In this document: one piece after another, positions 48,161 to 56,515 of the stretch
Layout of the letters: every line of letters begins with the position of its first letter
Position numbering within the stretch: position 1 is the first letter of the stretch
Assembly: GCA_026415395.1 (NCBI GenBank)
Contig: JAOAHD010000002.1
Location: 186,001-250,000, forward strand
DNA from: Candidatus Binatia bacterium
GTDB lineage: Bacteria; Desulfobacterota; Binatia; HRBIN30
Length of the DNA stretch: 64,000 bases
Direction of reading: 5' to 3'
Notes under the pieces: model-generated
Databases searched by the model: none
Told to the model about the DNA's origin: nothing
The model's input: only the letters and a program-made list of their open reading frames with translations
Position numbers and translations under genes: made by a program

Positions 48161-48188
48161 GTAGGGGCACGGCATGCCGTGCCCCTAC
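48161..48188. repeat. REP-like palindrome copy 2 (perfect, 28 bases)
   Basis: A perfect 28-base palindrome: GTAGGGGCACGGCA followed by its exact reverse complement. The outer eight bases are shared with copy 3, the core differs (CACGGCA in place of GACGCA), so the copies are related in arms, not identical. Confidence 0.85.
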
Positions 48189-48408
48189 GCTTGTTTGGCA
48201 CTTCTGGCGTGCCGGGGTAGGGAAGAAAAAATAGCGCATCGAGCTCGTAGTCGAGCTGAAAGCGCCGCTCGCGGTCGTAGCGGAACGGTGAAATAAGCGA
48301 CAGGCGCGGCAGCGAGCAGCGAGCGGTGAGTGGCGAGTGGTGTGAAATGGGGAATTGTGAATGCGGGACACGCTTCATGCAGCTTGCGGCCCTGCGCCGA
48401 CGCTATTC

Positions 48409-48436
48409 GTAGGGGCGACGCATGCGTCGCCCCTAT
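48409..48436. repeat. REP-like palindrome copy 3
   Basis: A perfect 26-base palindrome at 48410-48435, with one more unpaired base at each end. The core is shared with copy 1; the GTAGGGGC arm is shared with copy 2. Confidence 0.85.
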
Positions 48437-48767
48437 GTTGCCACCGGCCGCAGCGTGCTAGGTGGTGCGAGGGCGCCCCCTTGCGTGTCACCTGTCCGCG
48501 CGGATGGAGAATGCTCGAAGCTATGCCCCGGCTTTGAACGCCACGCTGCGGTATCGCGGATTGGTTGCCCTCGCCCGAATGCTGCTTCGGCGCCCGAAGT
48601 CGCCGTTCGTGCCCTGAAACGGATCGGTGTCGAGAGGCGCAAAAGGTAAGAACGCGGTTCGCTGCGTTGTTGTGTTGACAGACCGAACCGACCGTGGCAA
48701 AACAACTTCTGTTTAAATCAAAAACGAAGGCAGCCAGGAGCAAAGGTTGCCACAGGAGGCAGTGACC

Positions 48768-51700
48768 ATGCGCGTGCGACGATGGCAGCGAAACCTGTTG
48801 CTCGGTTGGATTGGCGCTGTGGGATTGGCAGCTTGCGGCGGTAATGGTGACAACGGGCCGGCTTCCCGGGCCACAGCGACTTCGGCACCAACATCGACGA
48901 AGACGCGCACGCAAACCCAGATCGCCACACCCAGTCCTACGGCCACACCAACGGCGCCAGGGAGTGCGGTGGAGGGCGTGGTGGTGCTTCGGCGGGAAGT
49001 ACCGACTGGACCGCAAGACGGCGTTGCCCCGGCACCGCCAGGTTGGGCCGAGGGTGGAGATGCAGAATCGTTCGACCGCGGACTCGGCTACGCCACGCTG
49101 CGCTTGGTGGGAGAGGAAGTCGTTACGGTGGAGAGCAACCCGGACGGCACCTTTACGATTCCCCGTGCCCCCCGCGACGTGCGCAGGCTCGAGGTGGAGA
49201 AGGTTCTCAACGGCAATTTGATTCAGGCTGCGGTGCCACTGCCCGCTATGCTCGTGGGCCCTCTCCAAGTGGTTGTGCAGGTTGGCTGGGGTGAGATTCG
49301 CGTTTGGGTGCGCGGAAGTGATGGTCAGACGAGCGTCGCGCAGGTGTTAGGACCCGAACAAGTCTCCATCCGCTTGCAGAACGGGCTCATCGTCGAGCTT
49401 GTGCAAGGGTCGTACATCTGGCGTGACGAGGACAGCGACGGGGTGCTCGAACCGGTCGAGTGCCCGCGCACATTGTGGGAGTGCGCCAGCGACTTTACCT
49501 GCGCGGATGGTAGCCGTTGCTCGTGCACGGCAAGTTGCCCGGCATGCGACGACTGCGGGCCGGGAGTGTGTGGCCTCGTGGATGGCAGCGTTGCTTACCG
49601 CTGCACAGACGATGGCCAGTGTGCTCAACCGGGCGACGCCTGCGTGTGCGTGGCGAGCTGCCCCACCTGCACCGACTGCAGCCGCCGCGTTTGCGTGCCG
49701 GAGTGCAGCCCACTGGAGATCAAAGGCATTGACATTGCGGGCCCCGCGGAGGCCGTTGTTGGGCGGTGGGCTCAATTGCAAGCAACAGCGTATTTTTCCA
49801 ACGGCACGAAGCTCGACGTGACTCGCTTGGTGTCCTGGCAGGTTTCCGACGAGAACGTTGCCAGCATCGATTCGTGGGGCCAGCTCAGTGCCAAAGCGGT
49901 GGGCGAGGTGGTGGTGAGCGCGAGTCTCGGCGAAGTCGCAAGCTCTCGGTTCACCGTGCGCGTGGTCGAGCGAAGTTCTCTGCAACGGATTGTCGTGCGG
50001 AATCTTTCCTGCACCTGCCCGGTGTTCCTGCGAGAGCCCGTGGTCGCGCCGCCCGATCCGTCTCTCCCTCCGTGTATCCTGCTCGAGCGGCCCGCTGTGG
50101 ACCTCTTGCCTGTGCCTCCGTGTCGCGACGTGATCTTGGTAGGCCGCACGCTCCAGTTGGCCGCGCTCGGCGAGTTTGTCGACGGGTCGGTGGAAGACCT
50201 CACCGACCTTGTCGAATGGATCGTGGAACCAGCGAGTGCAGCGCGCATCGAGCGGGGAACGCTGACAGCGTTGTCCGCCGGGCCTGTGTCGGTGCGCGCA
50301 CGGTACGGCGGTGTCGTGAGCGATCCGCTGCAGCTCCGAGTCGTCGAGCGGCCAACGCCAGTGACCCTACGAATTTTCGCGCAAGGCCCTGTTCCCGGTG
50401 TTCAACAGGGTGGCTCGGACCCAACGGTCCCCCCGGGAGAGAACCCGTGCCTCGGTTGCGATTACGTGATGACCATGTTGGTGGGTGACCGCTTGGCGTT
50501 CAGCGCTTCGGTCGAGTACGACACAGGCGAGTGGGAAGAGGTGACGCAGCGGGTCACGTGGCGCAGCAGTAACGAAGCGGTTGCTGCGTTCGCGGAACCT
50601 GGCAGTCTGCTCGCGCTGGCGGTTGGTCAAATTCGGGTGGATGCAACGTTGGGTGAACTTACGAGCAACACCGTTGGAGTGCGCGCAGTGGCTGAGGCAT
50701 CGGTTACCGGGCTTTACGCGTACGTGGAGAGCAACGACCGCGTGGTAGCCAAAGGAGGCAGCCTCTTCCTCCGGGTGAACGCTACCTATGACTTGGGCTT
50801 CGTGCGCGATGTGACCGACGAGGCGACGTGGCGGAGCGCGGACGAGACCGTCGGCACATTTTTTCGCGCGGGGGAATTTGCTGGCCGGGCCGCCGGGCGC
50901 ACGGAAGTCTGGGCAGAATTCGGTGGCATTGCCAGCAATCGCATCCCGTTGGAAGTCTTTGAGACCAGCGAGCTCGAGTATTGCGATGCCGCAAACGTGA
51001 ACCGCGCGGTTTGGTCGGACGCGTTCAACCGTGTCGTCCTGGAGTCCGATTGCAACCGGTACGAGATTCCAGCCATCGTCAACCTCCGCTACACGGTCAC
51101 CGAGATGCAACCCCACGGTGGCATTTTCGACCCCTGCTTGGATTTGTACGTGTACCGTGGCGTCGAACTGATTCGCGTGTTGCGGGAAGAGGGTTGTGGG
51201 CAGCCATTTTTGTCGCCCGCCGTTCCCGCGAGTGAGGATGAGGTGCTGCGTTACCAAACCCGGGCTTTTTGGGACTTGCGGGACCAACGTGGGGAACTGG
51301 TTCCTCCCGGGGTCTACCGGATCTACGGAAGGTTCTTCCTGTACTATGACCCCGTCGTTTACATTGATGTTACCGTGGGGCAGCCAGGCCCGGAGCCATC
51401 GCCAACCCCTGTGTTGTCGGGCGCGGGCTGCTTCTTGGGCGACTGTGGCGCGCCCTTCATGTTTGGCAACCTCGATCGTGCCGGGTGCTGTGCTTATGCG
51501 CGAACCAGCGTGCTGCAAATGTCCTGGTGTGAGCAAATCACGAATGGCAAGTGCGCGCCGGGCGCCTGCCGCCATCCTTGCGAGAGTGAGCCGACGTGTT
51601 GCCCGCCGAACGCCCGTTGCCTCCCCGAAGTGCCACTGTGCGAAAGCAAGTGCTGCCCGCCGGGGGCCGTTTGTGACCCGACCACGCTGCCCTCGTGCGT

Positions 51701-51881
51701 GTCGTGCGCCGACGGCGGCAAGATCTCTGGCTGTGTGCCTAATCCTGGTGCGGCTTGTCCGGCTGTGTGGATGCCGGTTTGCGGCTGCGACGGGCGAACC
51801 TACGGAAATCGCTGTGAGTCGATGGCGGCGTGCGTTATGCCCGCACACGAGGGTGCCTGCGCGGCCGTACGCTCGCCGTGA
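48768..51881 (+). CDS. Large surface lipoprotein with Ig-like (BIG2) repeats and a Kazal-type domain
   Basis: A 1,037-residue lipoprotein. The ATG at 48768 follows ACAGGAGG and begins a signal with lipobox GLAAC (NLLLGWIGAVGLAAC), then a short Thr/Pro linker. Residues ~65-230 are a beta domain; Cys-rich segments follow (CSCTASCPACDDCGPGVC and CVCVASCPTCTDC). Next are about four bacterial Ig-like BIG2-type repeats (roughly 49710-50975), each with a 'DVT..V.W...D..VA' core and a closing 'G.V.V.A' strand. After a domain starting LEYCDAANVNRAVW and a second Cys-rich part, the last 40 residues are a Kazal-like module: VWMPVCGCDGRTYGNRCESM, with the correct Cys pattern. Kazal modules inhibit serine proteases, so an extracellular protective role is possible but inferred. 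Confidence 0.82.
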   Translation: MRVRRWQRNLLLGWIGAVGLAACGGNGDNGPASRATATSAPTSTKTRTQTQIATPSPTATPTAPGSAVEGVVVLRREVPTGPQDGVAPAPPGWAEGGDAESFDRGLGYATLRLVGEEVVTVESNPDGTFTIPRAPRDVRRLEVEKVLNGNLIQAAVPLPAMLVGPLQVVVQVGWGEIRVWVRGSDGQTSVAQVLGPEQVSIRLQNGLIVELVQGSYIWRDEDSDGVLEPVECPRTLWECASDFTCADGSRCSCTASCPACDDCGPGVCGLVDGSVAYRCTDDGQCAQPGDACVCVASCPTCTDCSRRVCVPECSPLEIKGIDIAGPAEAVVGRWAQLQATAYFSNGTKLDVTRLVSWQVSDENVASIDSWGQLSAKAVGEVVVSASLGEVASSRFTVRVVERSSLQRIVVRNLSCTCPVFLREPVVAPPDPSLPPCILLERPAVDLLPVPPCRDVILVGRTLQLAALGEFVDGSVEDLTDLVEWIVEPASAARIERGTLTALSAGPVSVRARYGGVVSDPLQLRVVERPTPVTLRIFAQGPVPGVQQGGSDPTVPPGENPCLGCDYVMTMLVGDRLAFSASVEYDTGEWEEVTQRVTWRSSNEAVAAFAEPGSLLALAVGQIRVDATLGELTSNTVGVRAVAEASVTGLYAYVESNDRVVAKGGSLFLRVNATYDLGFVRDVTDEATWRSADETVGTFFRAGEFAGRAAGRTEVWAEFGGIASNRIPLEVFETSELEYCDAANVNRAVWSDAFNRVVLESDCNRYEIPAIVNLRYTVTEMQPHGGIFDPCLDLYVYRGVELIRVLREEGCGQPFLSPAVPASEDEVLRYQTRAFWDLRDQRGELVPPGVYRIYGRFFLYYDPVVYIDVTVGQPGPEPSPTPVLSGAGCFLGDCGAPFMFGNLDRAGCCAYARTSVLQMSWCEQITNGKCAPGACRHPCESEPTCCPPNARCLPEVPLCESKCCPPGAVCDPTTLPSCVSCADGGKISGCVPNPGAACPAVWMPVCGCDGRTYGNRCESMAACVMPAHEGACAAVRSP

Positions 51882-51896
51882 CCGGATCTTGTTGCG

Positions 51897-52328
51897 TCAC
51901 GACGGGCGGATTGTCGTGAGCCAGCGCTGCATCTCCGTTGCCGGCACAAAACCGGAGTGCTCGAAGGCGACCGAGCCACGGTCAAACACGATGAAGTGCG
52001 GGATTCCCATCACGCCGTAGCGTGCTGCTAGCTCGGGGTAGCGATCCGTGTCGACTTTGAGCACGATCGCTTGTCCCGCCAAAGCGCGGGCCACTTCCTC
52101 CACTTCTGGTGCGGCCCGGCGACATGGGCCGCACCACGCGGCCCAGAAATCCACCAGCACAGGAACCTGCGCATCGCGAACGATCTCTTCGAACGTTTGC
52201 GGGTCGACGTTGATCGGCTCAGCAACCGGAGGTAGTGGTGCTTTGCACGCCCCACAGCGGCCGGTGTCCGCCAGGTGTTTCGCAGGCACTCGGTTGTTCC
52301 GCCCGCACTGACGACATACACGCAACAT
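51897..52328 (-). CDS. trxC: Thioredoxin 2-like protein with N-terminal zinc ribbon
   Basis: A 143-residue thioredoxin. The N-terminus is a zinc ribbon (CRQCGRNNRVP and GRCGACKAPL), which sets TrxC apart from TrxA, followed by the thioredoxin fold with active site FWAAWCGPCRR and the cis-Pro segment MGIPHFIVF. It reduces protein disulfides in the cytoplasm and is typically used in oxidative stress. I start at the ATG at 52328 directly before the zinc ribbon; the frame stays open further upstream, into the deoxynucleoside kinase gene region. It is divergent from that kinase gene and converges with the Kazal lipoprotein gene, 15 bases apart. Confidence 0.93.
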   Translation of the reverse strand: MLRVCRQCGRNNRVPAKHLADTGRCGACKAPLPPVAEPINVDPQTFEEIVRDAQVPVLVDFWAAWCGPCRRAAPEVEEVARALAGQAIVLKVDTDRYPELAARYGVMGIPHFIVFDRGSVAFEHSGFVPATEMQRWLTTIRPS

Positions 52329-52431
52329 GAAATGCTTGTGGCACAACTCAGAGCAGCCGCCAAGCAGAAAGCGGCGGAGTTTGCGGGGAGTAAAATCTGT
52401 GGTACGAGCCAGGTTGAAAGGCCCGAGCGAG

Positions 52432-53073
52432 ATGGGGAACTTGCGGTACATTGCTGTCGAGGGGCCGATTGGCGCAGGAAAAACCACGCTAGCGAATTTG
52501 TTGGCGGCGGAGTTCGGAGCGCGCGCTGTGCTCGAGCAGGTGGAGGAGAATCCCTTTCTCCGCCGCTTTTATGAGGATCCTCGTGCCTGGGCATTTCAGA
52601 CCCAGTTGTTCTTCCTGCTGTCTCGCTACCGCCAGCAAAGCTTGCTGCGGCAGCAGGAGCTCTTCGATGCTGGGGTGGTCAGCGACTACCTGTTCGCCAA
52701 AGACCAAATCTTCGCTCACGTAAACCTAAAAGGCGAGGAGCTGAGCTTGTACCGCCAAATTTACCACCTGCTCGATTCCCGCTTGCCGAAACCGGATCTT
52801 GTAGTATACCTTCATGCCCGTCCAGAAATTTTAATCGAACGGCTACGGAAACGGGATCGTGACTACGAGCGGCGCATACCGCGTGAGTACATCGAAGCCT
52901 TGGCAGCAGCGTATCGGAACTTCTTCTTCGATTACAACGAAACCGCGCTGCTCGTTGCGGATGTGTCGGCCGTGGATTTCGTTAATAGCCGGGACGACTT
53001 TGTCGATCTCGTCCGCGAGATTCGTTCGATGGGAAAAGGAGTGCAACATTACATTCCGCTTGGATCCAGGTGA
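52432..53073 (+). CDS. Deoxynucleoside kinase family protein
   Basis: A 213-residue kinase of the dGK/dCK type. P-loop GPIGAGKTTLA is at about 11-21, the catalytic Glu/Arg region reads VVSDYLFAKDQIFA and VYLHARPEILIERLRKRDRDYERRI, with REYIEALAAAY after it, as in the family lid region. It phosphorylates a deoxynucleoside or similar nucleoside for salvage; the preferred base is not predictable. The ATG at 52432 starts right at the core; the longer frame has 35 further codons without support. It is divergent from trxC. Confidence 0.9.
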   Translation: MGNLRYIAVEGPIGAGKTTLANLLAAEFGARAVLEQVEENPFLRRFYEDPRAWAFQTQLFFLLSRYRQQSLLRQQELFDAGVVSDYLFAKDQIFAHVNLKGEELSLYRQIYHLLDSRLPKPDLVVYLHARPEILIERLRKRDRDYERRIPREYIEALAAAYRNFFFDYNETALLVADVSAVDFVNSRDDFVDLVREIRSMGKGVQHYIPLGSR

Positions 53074-53261
53074 CCCCAGCGCAATGCGCCCGGGGTGCGG
53101 ACCGAGACGGAGCGCCTCGCAGCAAGGAATGGTGAAGAGTGGTTCTGAGTACGTCCGCGCGGTGACCGCAATCGGCACCGACCGGTGCTGGGCGGCTGAG
53201 TTCCCTTCGCCTGTCCTCGTGCACGAAAGCCCTCCGGGTTCGGTCCCAGGAGGTGCTTTCG

Positions 53262-54110
53262 ATGCAAGGCAAGGTTACCGTACCGGACATTCGCGCGCGT
53301 AAGGGATCGGGCGTACCGATCGTTGCGCTCACTGCGTACGACTACCCCTTTGCGCGTTTGGTGGATCAGGCCGGCGTCGACTTGATTCTGGTCGGCGACT
53401 CCGTGGGCATGGTGGTCCAGGGGTTGGAGACCACGCTCCCCGTCACGGTGGACGAAATTGTCTACCACTGCCGCATGGTGGCGCGCGCTCGCGAGCGGGC
53501 GCTGTTGGTGGCTGACTTGCCATTTGGCTCCTACCAAGTGTCGCCGCGCGCGGCCATTGCCAACGCCGCACGCCTTTTGAAGGAAGGTGGTGCCGAGGCG
53601 GTGAAGTTGGAAGGGGGTGTACGGGTAGCGCGCATCATCCGGGCCTTGGCGGAAATGGACATTCCCGTGATGGGCCACATCGGCCTCACCCCTCAGTCGG
53701 TGCACCAAATGGGCGGACACAAGGTGCAGGGACGGCGCCCGGCGGAACAAGACCGGCTGGTAGAAGACGCCTTGGCGGTGGAAGAGGCAGGTGCATTTGC
53801 TGTGGTTCTCGAGGGGATGCCGCGCGAGCTGGCCGCGGAGATTACAGCAAAGCTCTCGATCCCGACAATCGGCATCGGCGCCGGGCCGGATTGCGATGGG
53901 CAGATCCTGGTTTTGCACGATGTACTGGGGCTGACCGAGAGCCGTGCCCCAAGATTCGCCAAGCGATATGTGAATCTCCGAGAAGTGGTTGGCGCTGCGT
54001 TGAGCGCGTACGTGGAAGAGGTGCGCACCGGCGCTTTCCCAACCGATGCTCACTCATTTCACACCCTTGTGGGTGTGCCGCGCGACCGCGCCGCGGGGGC
54101 GGCTTCGTAG
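53262..54110 (+). CDS. panB: 3-methyl-2-oxobutanoate hydroxymethyltransferase PanB
   Basis: A 282-residue PanB, the first enzyme of pantothenate synthesis: it adds a hydroxymethyl group from methylene-tetrahydrofolate to alpha-ketoisovalerate, giving ketopantoate. Recognised by ALTAYDYPFARL, LVGDSVGMVVQG, ADLPFGSYQVS, VKLEGG, MGHIGLTPQSV and IGIGAGPDCDGQILVLHD. The ATG at 53262 lies eight bases after AGGAGG; a GTG three codons before it falls on that site. It starts a pantothenate operon with panC and panD. Confidence 0.97.
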   Translation: MQGKVTVPDIRARKGSGVPIVALTAYDYPFARLVDQAGVDLILVGDSVGMVVQGLETTLPVTVDEIVYHCRMVARARERALLVADLPFGSYQVSPRAAIANAARLLKEGGAEAVKLEGGVRVARIIRALAEMDIPVMGHIGLTPQSVHQMGGHKVQGRRPAEQDRLVEDALAVEEAGAFAVVLEGMPRELAAEITAKLSIPTIGIGAGPDCDGQILVLHDVLGLTESRAPRFAKRYVNLREVVGAALSAYVEEVRTGAFPTDAHSFHTLVGVPRDRAAGAAS

Positions 54111-54118
54111 CCGAAACA

Positions 54119-55021
54119 ATGATGCGCTTGGTTGAGAGCGTCCGCACGATGCAGGAATGGGCGGATCGAGAACGCGCCCAAGGCAGGCGGATCGGTTTTG
54201 TGCCGACGATGGGTTACCTACACGAAGGGCATCTGAGCTTAGTGCGGTTGGCTCGCGAGCGCGCGGATTCCGTGGTCGTGTCGATCTTCGTGAACCCCTT
54301 GCAATTTGGCGCCAATGAAGACTTTGACCGCTACCCGCGGGACCCTGTCGGTGATCGCCGCAAGCTGGAGGCTGCCGGTGTGGATGTGCTCTTCTTTCCG
54401 GAGGCCAGCGAGCTGTACCCGCCCGGGTTCCAGACGACGGTCGAGGTTTCCGAGGTCACCCGCGGCTTGTGCGGAATCTCGCGGCCAACCCACTTCCGGG
54501 GGGTAACTACGGTGGTGGCGAAGTTGTTCCTTGCGGTCAAGCCGCACGTTGCTGTTTTTGGCGCCAAGGATTTTCAGCAGTTGGTTACGGTCAAGCAAAT
54601 GGTTCGGGATCTCAATTTTGACGTCGAGATCATTGCCGGGCCGATTGTTCGAGAGGCGGACGGCTTGGCCATGAGCTCGCGCAACGCCTACCTCACTCCC
54701 GAGGAGCGGCAAGCCGCGCGGGTCATTCCTGAGTCCCTCGCTGAGGCACGCCGGGCGTTTGCTGCCGGGGAATCGAGTGCCGAGCGGTTGCGGGAAATCG
54801 TGATTCGACGCCTCTCCGCCGAACCACGTGCGCGAGTGGACTACGTCGAGGTGGTCGACGCCGAAACTCTGCAGCCAGTAACGGCAATCGAGCGAGCGGC
54901 TCTGTTGGCGATCGCTGCCTTTTTTGGCCGAACCCGGTTGATCGACAACTGCGTTCTCGCTCCGTCCGACCGAGCTTTAGAGCACAACACCCAAGAATGT
55001 TTCACGGAGGGCAACGTATGA
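54119..55021 (+). CDS. panC: Pantothenate synthetase PanC
   Basis: A 300-residue ligase that joins pantoate and beta-alanine with ATP. Motifs: [17 protein letters not shown] (the HIGH-type nucleotide site), [58 protein letters not shown]. Two adjacent ATGs (54119, 54122) can start it; the longer open frame upstream is the image of panB. It lies eight bases after panB and its stop overlaps panD (ATGA). Confidence 0.97.
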   Translation: MMRLVESVRTMQEWADRERAQGRRIGFVPTMGYLHEGHLSLVRLARERADSVVVSIFVNPLQFGANEDFDRYPRDPVGDRRKLEAAGVDVLFFPEASELYPPGFQTTVEVSEVTRGLCGISRPTHFRGVTTVVAKLFLAVKPHVAVFGAKDFQQLVTVKQMVRDLNFDVEIIAGPIVREADGLAMSSRNAYLTPEERQAARVIPESLAEARRAFAAGESSAERLREIVIRRLSAEPRARVDYVEVVDAETLQPVTAIERAALLAIAAFFGRTRLIDNCVLAPSDRALEHNTQECFTEGNV

Positions 55022-55413
55022 GGACCATGCTGCGAGGCAAGATTCATCGAGCCACGGTGACCGCTGCGGAACTTCATTACGAGGGCAGCGTGACGATCGA
55101 TGCAGAACTGCTCGAGCTTGCTGATATTTTGCCTTACGAACGCGTGGACATTTGGAACGTGACCAATGGCGAGCGGTTTTCAACTTATGCGATCGCCGGT
55201 CAGCGCGGCTCTGGCGTGGTGTGCATTAACGGCGCCGCTGCCCATAAAGCGCGCAAGGGCGACATCGTGATCATCGCGGCGTTCGCCACAGTCGGGGAAG
55301 ACGAGGCCCGCTCGTGGCAGCCGCGCTGCGTGTTTGTTGACGAGCGGAATCGCCCGATCGAGATCCGCAGTGAACAAGCGGGGCAAGCTCGAGTGGCGAG
55401 TGGGTGGCAGTAA
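55018..55413 (+). CDS. panD: Aspartate 1-decarboxylase PanD
   Basis: A 131-residue pyruvoyl enzyme that makes beta-alanine from aspartate, thereby supplying the second substrate of PanC. The self-cleavage site is Gly-Ser in HYEGSVTID (the Ser becomes the pyruvoyl group). Other marks: [12 protein letters not shown] at the start, [19 protein letters not shown] and [17 protein letters not shown]. The ATG overlaps the panC stop and follows GGAGG. The C-terminus overlaps the next gene. Confidence 0.97.
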   Translation: MRTMLRGKIHRATVTAAELHYEGSVTIDAELLELADILPYERVDIWNVTNGERFSTYAIAGQRGSGVVCINGAAAHKARKGDIVIIAAFATVGEDEARSWQPRCVFVDERNRPIEIRSEQAGQARVASGWQ

Positions 55414-56515
55414 CTTCGGCTTGTCGCTGCGTTACGCACGAATTCCGCTGTTGCTCGCCGGCGGCGTGAGTTTGCTTGCCGGGCTGTGGGCAGGTCTCGC
55501 GCGAGCGGGGTTACCGCTGCCGCGCGTCGGACTCGCCGGACTGCACGGCCCGCTGATGATTCCCGGCTTTCTCGGCACGCTGATTGGCCTCGAGCGAGCT
55601 GTCGGCCTGGGCCGCCGGTGGGCTTACCTCTCCCCGCTGGCGAGCGCTGTGGGCACCGCGTTGCTGTTGCTCGGTGCCTCGGCCACTTGGGTTGCAGTGA
55701 CTTACAGTGTCGGGGCAGTGTGCTTGCTGGCCACGATGATCAGCCTTTGGAGCGGGCACCGTGCTTGGTACACGTTCTTGTTTGTTCTGGGGGCCTCGTG
55801 TTTGGTCATGGGAGATCTCTACTGGCTGGCCGAGGGATCCCCCACTCATGGGGCCGGTTGGTGGCTCGCGTTCTTGATTGCCACGATCGCTGCTGAGCGC
55901 ATGGAGCTCAGCCGAGTGATTGTCCCGCCTCGATGGGCGCAGCCTGCACTGGTAGCGGTATTTTTCCTTCTGGTTGCGAGTCTGGTGAGCGGCGGGCTTG
56001 GCACACGCCTCAGTGCAATCGGCATAGGAGTTGCGTTGGTTGCCATCGCGCTCTGGCTCGTTCGCTTCGATGTCGCTTGGCGCACAGTGCGGCATCGGGG
56101 CTTGCCGCGCTTCGTGGCCATCGCCCTGCTCTCCGGCTTTACCTGGCTCGGGGTGGCGGGAGCGTTGGCGACGACGCAACCTGCGGCTCTTGCAGGCACG
56201 GCCTATGATGCCGTTTTGCATGCCGTGTTTCTTGGCTTCGTGTTCTCGATGATTTTTGCGCACGCTCCGATGATCTTCCCGTCGATTTTGGGGTTGCGCG
56301 TGCCGTTTCATTGGATGTTTTACATTCACCTCGCCGTGCTGCATGTTTCCGTGGCGCTGCGGGTGGCGGGCGATGTTGGTCAGGACTGGTTCGTTCGGAC
56401 CTGGGGAGTGCTCGGCAACGCGGCAGCGATCGTGTTGTTTCTTGCAGTGACGATCAGCCGAATTCTTTTCTCTTCCCAGGAGAAGCATGCAGTGGTGGAG
56501 GTGAGACGGGCATGA
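55400..56515 (+). CDS. Polytopic membrane protein, possibly NnrS-like
   Basis: A protein of about 370 residues with some ten to twelve hydrophobic segments, beginning [20 protein letters not shown]. Features: [20 protein letters not shown], a His-bearing segment [12 protein letters not shown] and [14 protein letters not shown]. His positions in membrane helices and the general pattern recall NnrS/haem-copper-related proteins, which are linked to nitric-oxide stress, but I am not certain of the family. The start is unclear: GTG at 55400 or 55370 are both in frame and overlap panD by 14 or 44 bases. The stop overlaps the amidohydrolase start (ATGA). Location in the pan operon suggests co-expression; function in pantothenate uptake or export would be pure guess. 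Confidence 0.65.
   Translation: MGGSNFGLSLRYARIPLLLAGGVSLLAGLWAGLARAGLPLPRVGLAGLHGPLMIPGFLGTLIGLERAVGLGRRWAYLSPLASAVGTALLLLGASATWVAVTYSVGAVCLLATMISLWSGHRAWYTFLFVLGASCLVMGDLYWLAEGSPTHGAGWWLAFLIATIAAERMELSRVIVPPRWAQPALVAVFFLLVASLVSGGLGTRLSAIGIGVALVAIALWLVRFDVAWRTVRHRGLPRFVAIALLSGFTWLGVAGALATTQPAALAGTAYDAVLHAVFLGFVFSMIFAHAPMIFPSILGLRVPFHWMFYIHLAVLHVSVALRVAGDVGQDWFVRTWGVLGNAAAIVLFLAVTISRILFSSQEKHAVVEVRRA

Larger units (their letters stand above)
47220..48767. other. 1.5-kb gene-free region with dispersed REP-like palindromes
   Basis: Open frames exist on both strands, but their translations are low-complexity (many Arg, Pro, Ala), have no domains and no ribosome sites, so I call no gene. The region contains at least three close palindromes of one design (47724-47751, 48161-48188, 48409-48436), a related imperfect hairpin (47875-47900) and degenerate AT-poor repeats such as GGCGAGTGG motifs near 47590-47620 and 48320-48345. 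It looks like an accumulation site for short mobile palindromic elements between two convergent or independent genes. Confidence 0.6.

Noticed and set aside
47724-48436. CRISPR array
   Set aside because: The repeats are palindromic, irregularly spaced (150-400 bases), only partly identical, and no cas gene is nearby.
47220-48760. Several open frames of 70-310 codons in the gene-free region
   Set aside because: Low-complexity Arg/Pro/Ala translations crossing palindromic repeats; no ribosome sites or domains.
50367-51848. A 493-codon open frame antisense to the Kazal lipoprotein gene
   Set aside because: Shadow frame; the + strand has lipobox, Cys pattern and Ig-like repeats.
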